Program-made: the position numbers and the translations under genes
Source of the DNA: Roseiflexaceae bacterium
GTDB taxonomy: Bacteria; Chloroflexota; Chloroflexia; Chloroflexales; Roseiflexaceae
Assembly: GCA_947462525.1 (NCBI GenBank)
Contig: CANHPK010000057.1
Span: 1 to 8,125, forward strand
Length of the DNA stretch: 8,125 bases
Reading direction: 5' to 3'
Shown: positions 5,417 to 8,125 of the stretch, one piece after another
How positions within the stretch are numbered: position 1 is the stretch's first letter
Layout of the letters: each line of letters opens with the position of its first letter
Notes under the pieces: model-generated
What the model was told of the DNA's origin: nothing
The model's input: only the letters and a program-made list of their open reading frames with translations
The model's database searches: none

Positions 5417-6233
5417 ATTGTTGCGGGTCTGCCCACAAATCGAGTTGATAGCTCCGTTGGGCATCACCCCAGACAATGGTTTTTTGTCGCGGTAATGCAA
5501 CAATCGAACGGTATTGTGCTTCGCGTTGGTGAAACTTGAGAACGGACGAGACGCTCCGCAGCGCAACCGTGGCAGTATTTGCTTCTTGTGACAAGTGCGC
5601 CAGCCATGCGGTGCGTTTTTTGCCATCAGCAGCCAGGTTCGCCAAAAATGTCCCTGCTTGCACGTTGTCGAGATGCCCGGTCCGACTTGCAATGCGTTGT
5701 TTGAGCGCTGCGGTATAGCCACACTGCATCAAGTGTTCGCGTTCGTGATTTGATTCGATGATGATTAATTCGGCATCGCGACAGGCATCCAGCAGGGTTT
5801 GGTCCCACTCACCCAAGTCCGTTGCGATTGATACGGTCCGTTCACCGTAGCGGAGGGTCATGCCGACCGGTTCTTGGGCATCGTGACTCACGCGGATTGG
5901 GAGTATCGAAAACGCCCCGAATTCGAGCGTGTCACCAGCACGACAGACAATGGTTTCGACTCCTGCCGGAATTTTCAGCGCACGCATCGTGCCCATCGTT
6001 GCAATCAATGGGATCTGATACCGCCGTGCAAGTGCCACCGCACTGGTCGTGTGATCGGTGTGTTCGTGCGACACAAAAACCCCACGGATGGCACTCATTG
6101 CAACACCGAGGCTCGCGCACTGTGCTGCTATTGCACGTTGTGGCAGCCCCGCGTCGTACAGTAATGCGCCATCCGCGGTGGTGATGAGTGTTGCGTTGCC
6201 TGTGCTGCCCGACGCGAATGCCGCTACCCGCAT
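5415..6233 (-). CDS. Metallo-beta-lactamase-fold hydrolase, YycJ/WalJ-type (putative exonuclease)
   Basis: The 272-residue cytoplasmic protein has the MBL-fold zinc motif SHEHTDH (55-61; H56, H58, D60, H61). Further metal residues are probably H117 (SHDAQEP), D139 (ATDLG) and H213 (AHLS). The opening FASGSTGNATLI, with the later ESNHE (160-164), LKQRI...GHLDN (178-190) and LAHLSQEAN (211-219), is the typical string of the YycJ/WalJ family. Those proteins are reported as 5'-to-3' DNA exonucleases and are sometimes linked to cell-wall signalling. Usual family length is about 260-270, so the gene is complete. ATG 6233 is nine bases after the stop codon of the PLP-enzyme gene, with TAAGG upstream, so the two are probably co-transcribed. 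The next gene downstream has its own promoter but is also DNA-repair-like. Exact role unproven. Confidence 0.88.
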   Translation of the reverse strand: MRVAAFASGSTGNATLITTADGALLYDAGLPQRAIAAQCASLGVAMSAIRGVFVSHEHTDHTTSAVALARRYQIPLIATMGTMRALKIPAGVETIVCRAGDTLEFGAFSILPIRVSHDAQEPVGMTLRYGERTVSIATDLGEWDQTLLDACRDAELIIIESNHEREHLMQCGYTAALKQRIASRTGHLDNVQAGTFLANLAADGKKRTAWLAHLSQEANTATVALRSVSSVLKFHQREAQYRSIVALPRQKTIVWGDAQRSYQLDLWADPQQ

Positions 6234-6242
6234 CGGTGTGCC

Positions 6243-7442
6243 TTACCCCAATGCATGTGCAAAATCAGCAATAATGTCATCGACTGCTTCAATCCCAATC
6301 GATACCCGGATAAGCTGATCTGATATTCCACGCGCCGCCCGTTCGTCAGGAGTCAAACCACGGTGCGATGCCAACGCGGGAATCGAAATCATGGTGTAAA
6401 TGTCGCCCAATGTGCTCACCATCAAAATCATACGCAGTCGTTCCACGAACCGCTCCAAATCGACCGTGGGTGCTAATTCAAACGCAAACATCGCACCAAA
6501 CCGTCCACCCAATGTACGCACTGCCGTGGCATGATCTGGATGCGTCGTCAGCCCTGGATAATGCACGCGTGCAACTGCGGGGTGTGTCGCTAACCATGTA
6601 GCAACGACGCTGGCATTTGCGTTTTGGCGCTCTACACGCAGCGGCATTGTCTTGATGCCACGCAAAATCTGTTGCGCTTCGTACGGTCCGAGCACCATAC
6701 CGAGTGTGGCGTTGTTGTGTGCGAGGGCGGCTGCCGTTGCTGCTTCTCGGACCACAACAATCCCACCCGAGACATCGCCGTGCCCGGCAAAATATTTTGT
6801 TGCACTATGGCAGACGAAGTCTGCCCCGAGGAGCAGTGGTTTTTGGACAATCGGTGTCGCAATTGTATTGTCGACAACCGTCCGAGCACCGTGGGCCTGT
6901 GCTCGCATACAAATGGTCTGCATATCGACAACCCGGAACAACGGATTTGATAACTGCTCGAGATAGACAACATCAACGGTATGATTGGCCAAAAGAGCGT
7001 CGAAGGCAGCCAGATCCGTCATGTCGCAGGTTAGTATCTGGACGCCGTTGGGTGCAAAAAAATCGCGCAACATGACCGTTGTCGCACCATACACATCGCG
7101 TGGTGCAACAATCGTACGGAGCGGTCGCCCGTTCACGCGACCTGCAGCGAGCAGTGCGGTATATATCGCAGCCATCCCCGAGGCCGTGCTCACCGCGACG
7201 GTACCACCTTCGGCGATTGCAGCTGCATGTTCGAATGCGACGTTGGTCGGGTTGCCGTTGCGGCCATATGCATAGCCGTGACCCGCGAGTGCATCATTGA
7301 ATGCATCGAGCGACTCGTGGTAGTACGTCGAGGACGAATAGAGCGGTGTCGTCGTCGGCCGGCCAGGTGGGTGTTCGAGTCGTTCACCAGCGTGTACGAG
7401 TTGCGTGCTGTAATCCCACTTTGGATCAAATGGAGAGGGCAT
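6243..7442 (-). CDS. PLP-dependent trans-sulfuration enzyme (cystathionine gamma-lyase/synthase or methionine gamma-lyase family)
   Basis: The 399-residue product starts at ATG 7442, with GGAG seven bases upstream, and ends with TAA at 6245-6243. This is normal length for the Cys/Met metabolism PLP family. Visible hallmarks are YGRNGNPT (59-66, the phosphate-binding Tyr/Arg pair), TASGMAA (86-92), DVYGAT (116-121, Tyr stacking on PLP), DNTIATP (191-197, D191 to the pyridine nitrogen), HSATKY (212-217, Schiff-base K216) and LIRVSIGIE (377-385, R379 to the substrate carboxylate). The Cys typical of methionine gamma-lyases after YG is Ala120. The STLGD segment (343-347) resembles lyase or sulfhydrylase types, and the usual HPA motif is IPA. 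Reactions in this family are gamma-elimination or gamma-replacement on homocysteine, cystathionine, methionine or O-acyl-homoserine. The subclass cannot be settled by eye. It heads a minus-strand unit with the MBL-fold gene. Confidence 0.88.
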   Translation of the reverse strand: MPSPFDPKWDYSTQLVHAGERLEHPPGRPTTTPLYSSSTYYHESLDAFNDALAGHGYAYGRNGNPTNVAFEHAAAIAEGGTVAVSTASGMAAIYTALLAAGRVNGRPLRTIVAPRDVYGATTVMLRDFFAPNGVQILTCDMTDLAAFDALLANHTVDVVYLEQLSNPLFRVVDMQTICMRAQAHGARTVVDNTIATPIVQKPLLLGADFVCHSATKYFAGHGDVSGGIVVVREAATAAALAHNNATLGMVLGPYEAQQILRGIKTMPLRVERQNANASVVATWLATHPAVARVHYPGLTTHPDHATAVRTLGGRFGAMFAFELAPTVDLERFVERLRMILMVSTLGDIYTMISIPALASHRGLTPDERAARGISDQLIRVSIGIEAVDDIIADFAHALG

Positions 7443-7532
7443 AGAAACACTCCGCCTGTAATAGTGCGAAAATAGTATAGCATGTGGGGGTGGCGCTCTT
7501 CTGTGCGTACCGTTGTACAAAGGGGATGCAGT
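7443..7532. promoter_or_regulatory. Divergent intergenic promoter region
   Basis: These 90 bases separate the minus-strand PLP-enzyme gene from the plus-strand solute-binding protein gene. On the minus strand TGCTATACT (7482-7474) is an extended -10, with expected transcription start near 7467 and a leader of about 25 bases. A plus-strand promoter for the solute-binding protein must lie here or overlap it, but no convincing -35/-10 pair stands out. The AAAGGGG at 7519-7525 is the ribosome binding site for GTG 7533. No riboswitch-like structure is evident. Confidence 0.55.
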
Positions 7533-8125
7533 GTGGCGGACAAGACAAAACATCAATCGCGACGGACATTTTTGCGCCGCTGTACGGTCGTTGGGATGCA
7601 TTCGTTGTTGGCGGCATGTACCGTACCAGCGCCCAGTGCACCCTCAGTAGCGCCGACCATTGCGCAGCTCGATGCACTGTTATTGACACCGACCGTCGAT
7701 ACTGCACCTGCAACGCCGAGCCCTGCGCCCGATGCGCAACCCACGGCTGTGCCGCTTTTGCCGGTTGCCCCCGCACCCGGACCACGCACGATGCAAGAGG
7801 CAGGTGGCCGACAAGCGCTCATCGCAAAAGCCCAAGCAGAGGGTGAACTCACCGTGATTGGCCTTCCGCATGATTGGTTGAATTACGGCGCAATCATCGA
7901 ATCGTTCAAGCTGCAATACGGCATACGGGTCAACGAGTTGACCCCTGATAGCAGCTCCGATGGTGTGCTTGCAGCAGTCAATCTTGCTGCTATCTCGCGC
8001 GAGGCAATCGCCCCTGATGTGCTCGATGTGAGTTTTGCGTTTGGGCAACAAGCCCAAGACGCCCGCCTCCTCCAACCATACTTTGTCGAACGGTGGGCGG
8101 AGGTTCCTGAGCTGCTCAAAGATGA
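7533..8125 (+). CDS. ABC transporter extracellular solute-binding protein, Tat-type lipoprotein (3' end outside window)
   Basis: The frame opens at GTG 7533 with AAAGGGG seven bases upstream and stays open to the right edge (197 residues seen). The N-terminus carries SRRTFL (9-14), matching the twin-arginine S-R-R-x-F-L motif, then a short hydrophobic stretch ending in lipobox LAAC (26-29). This predicts Tat export and lipid attachment at C29. Residues 30-86 are a Pro/Ala/Thr-rich linker. The binding domain begins near 87 with the family-1 pattern: GELTVIGLPHDWLNYGAIIESF, the interior KLQYGIRVNEL, and DVLDVSFAFG. It resembles solute-binding proteins of spermidine/putrescine or iron type transporters, as often seen in Chloroflexota. 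The domain would capture a small solute outside the membrane for a permease encoded downstream. Starting only at M22 or at the ATG at 7791 would remove the Tat motif or the whole export signal, so GTG is preferred. The ligand is unknown. Confidence 0.85.
   Translation, partial: MADKTKHQSRRTFLRRCTVVGMHSLLAACTVPAPSAPSVAPTIAQLDALLLTPTVDTAPATPSPAPDAQPTAVPLLPVAPAPGPRTMQEAGGRQALIAKAQAEGELTVIGLPHDWLNYGAIIESFKLQYGIRVNELTPDSSSDGVLAAVNLAAISREAIAPDVLDVSFAFGQQAQDARLLQPYFVERWAEVPELLKD

Noticed and set aside
4743..5495. Long plus-strand open frame (250 codons) opposite the UvdE-like gene
   Set aside because: It runs across the promoter and the end of the upstream gene, is Cys/Arg-rich and shows no domain; shadow of the minus-strand genes.
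6243..7442. Firm call as methionine gamma-lyase
   Set aside because: The lyase's characteristic Cys after the YG of DVYGAT is Ala120, and other subclass residues are mixed, so only the family is assigned.
7513..7520. Palindrome TTGTACAA before the solute-binding protein gene
   Set aside because: An 8-base palindrome is expected by chance in a region this size, flanks do not extend it, and it abuts the ribosome binding site.
1..8125. Mobile element, CRISPR array, tRNA or phage/defence cluster
   Set aside because: No transposase or integrase frames, no regularly spaced repeats, no tRNA-like cloverleaf seen; intergenic gaps are under 100 bases throughout.

Overview
The window is a compact stretch of bacterial chromosome, mid-to-high fifties percent GC by eye, with almost no non-coding DNA and no tRNA, rRNA, insertion sequence or CRISPR array that I can see. 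Gene style suggests Chloroflexota: a Tat-exported lipoprotein solute-binding protein of the type common there, a stand-alone plant-arabinokinase-like sugar kinase, and a GAAC-N4-GTTC (Gram-positive type) LexA operator. This assignment is an impression from remembered families, not a search result.

Region 1 (1-4116, plus strand) looks like one operon for sugar 1-phosphate metabolism. It holds the 3' part of a GalT-type hexose-1-phosphate uridylyltransferase, an inositol-monophosphatase-family phosphatase and a GHMP sugar kinase; the first two overlap by 4 bases and the last two by 14. A membrane-anchored alpha/beta hydrolase follows after a 39-base gap. The kinase closely resembles the C-terminal domain of plant L-arabinokinase and lacks the galactokinase sugar-binding motif, so the sugar handled may not be galactose.

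Region 2 (4121-7442, minus strand) runs head-on into region 1, with only 4 bases between stop codons. Read in its own direction it starts with a trans-sulfuration PLP enzyme, followed 9 bases later by a YycJ/WalJ-type metallo-beta-lactamase-fold nuclease-like protein. A separate promoter then drives a UvdE-like TIM-barrel protein and a 147-residue unknown protein that overlaps it by 50 bases. That promoter has an extended -10 (TGCTATAAT), and a perfect palindrome matching a LexA box lies over its -35/spacer. The most interesting hypothesis here is a DNA-damage-inducible two-gene unit. It pairs a divergent UvdE relative, which keeps the metal ligands but not the usual lesion-probing residues, with an undescribed small partner.

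Region 3 (7443-8125) is a 90-base divergent promoter region followed on the plus strand by the start of a Tat-type lipoprotein solute-binding protein of an ABC transporter, which runs off the window end.
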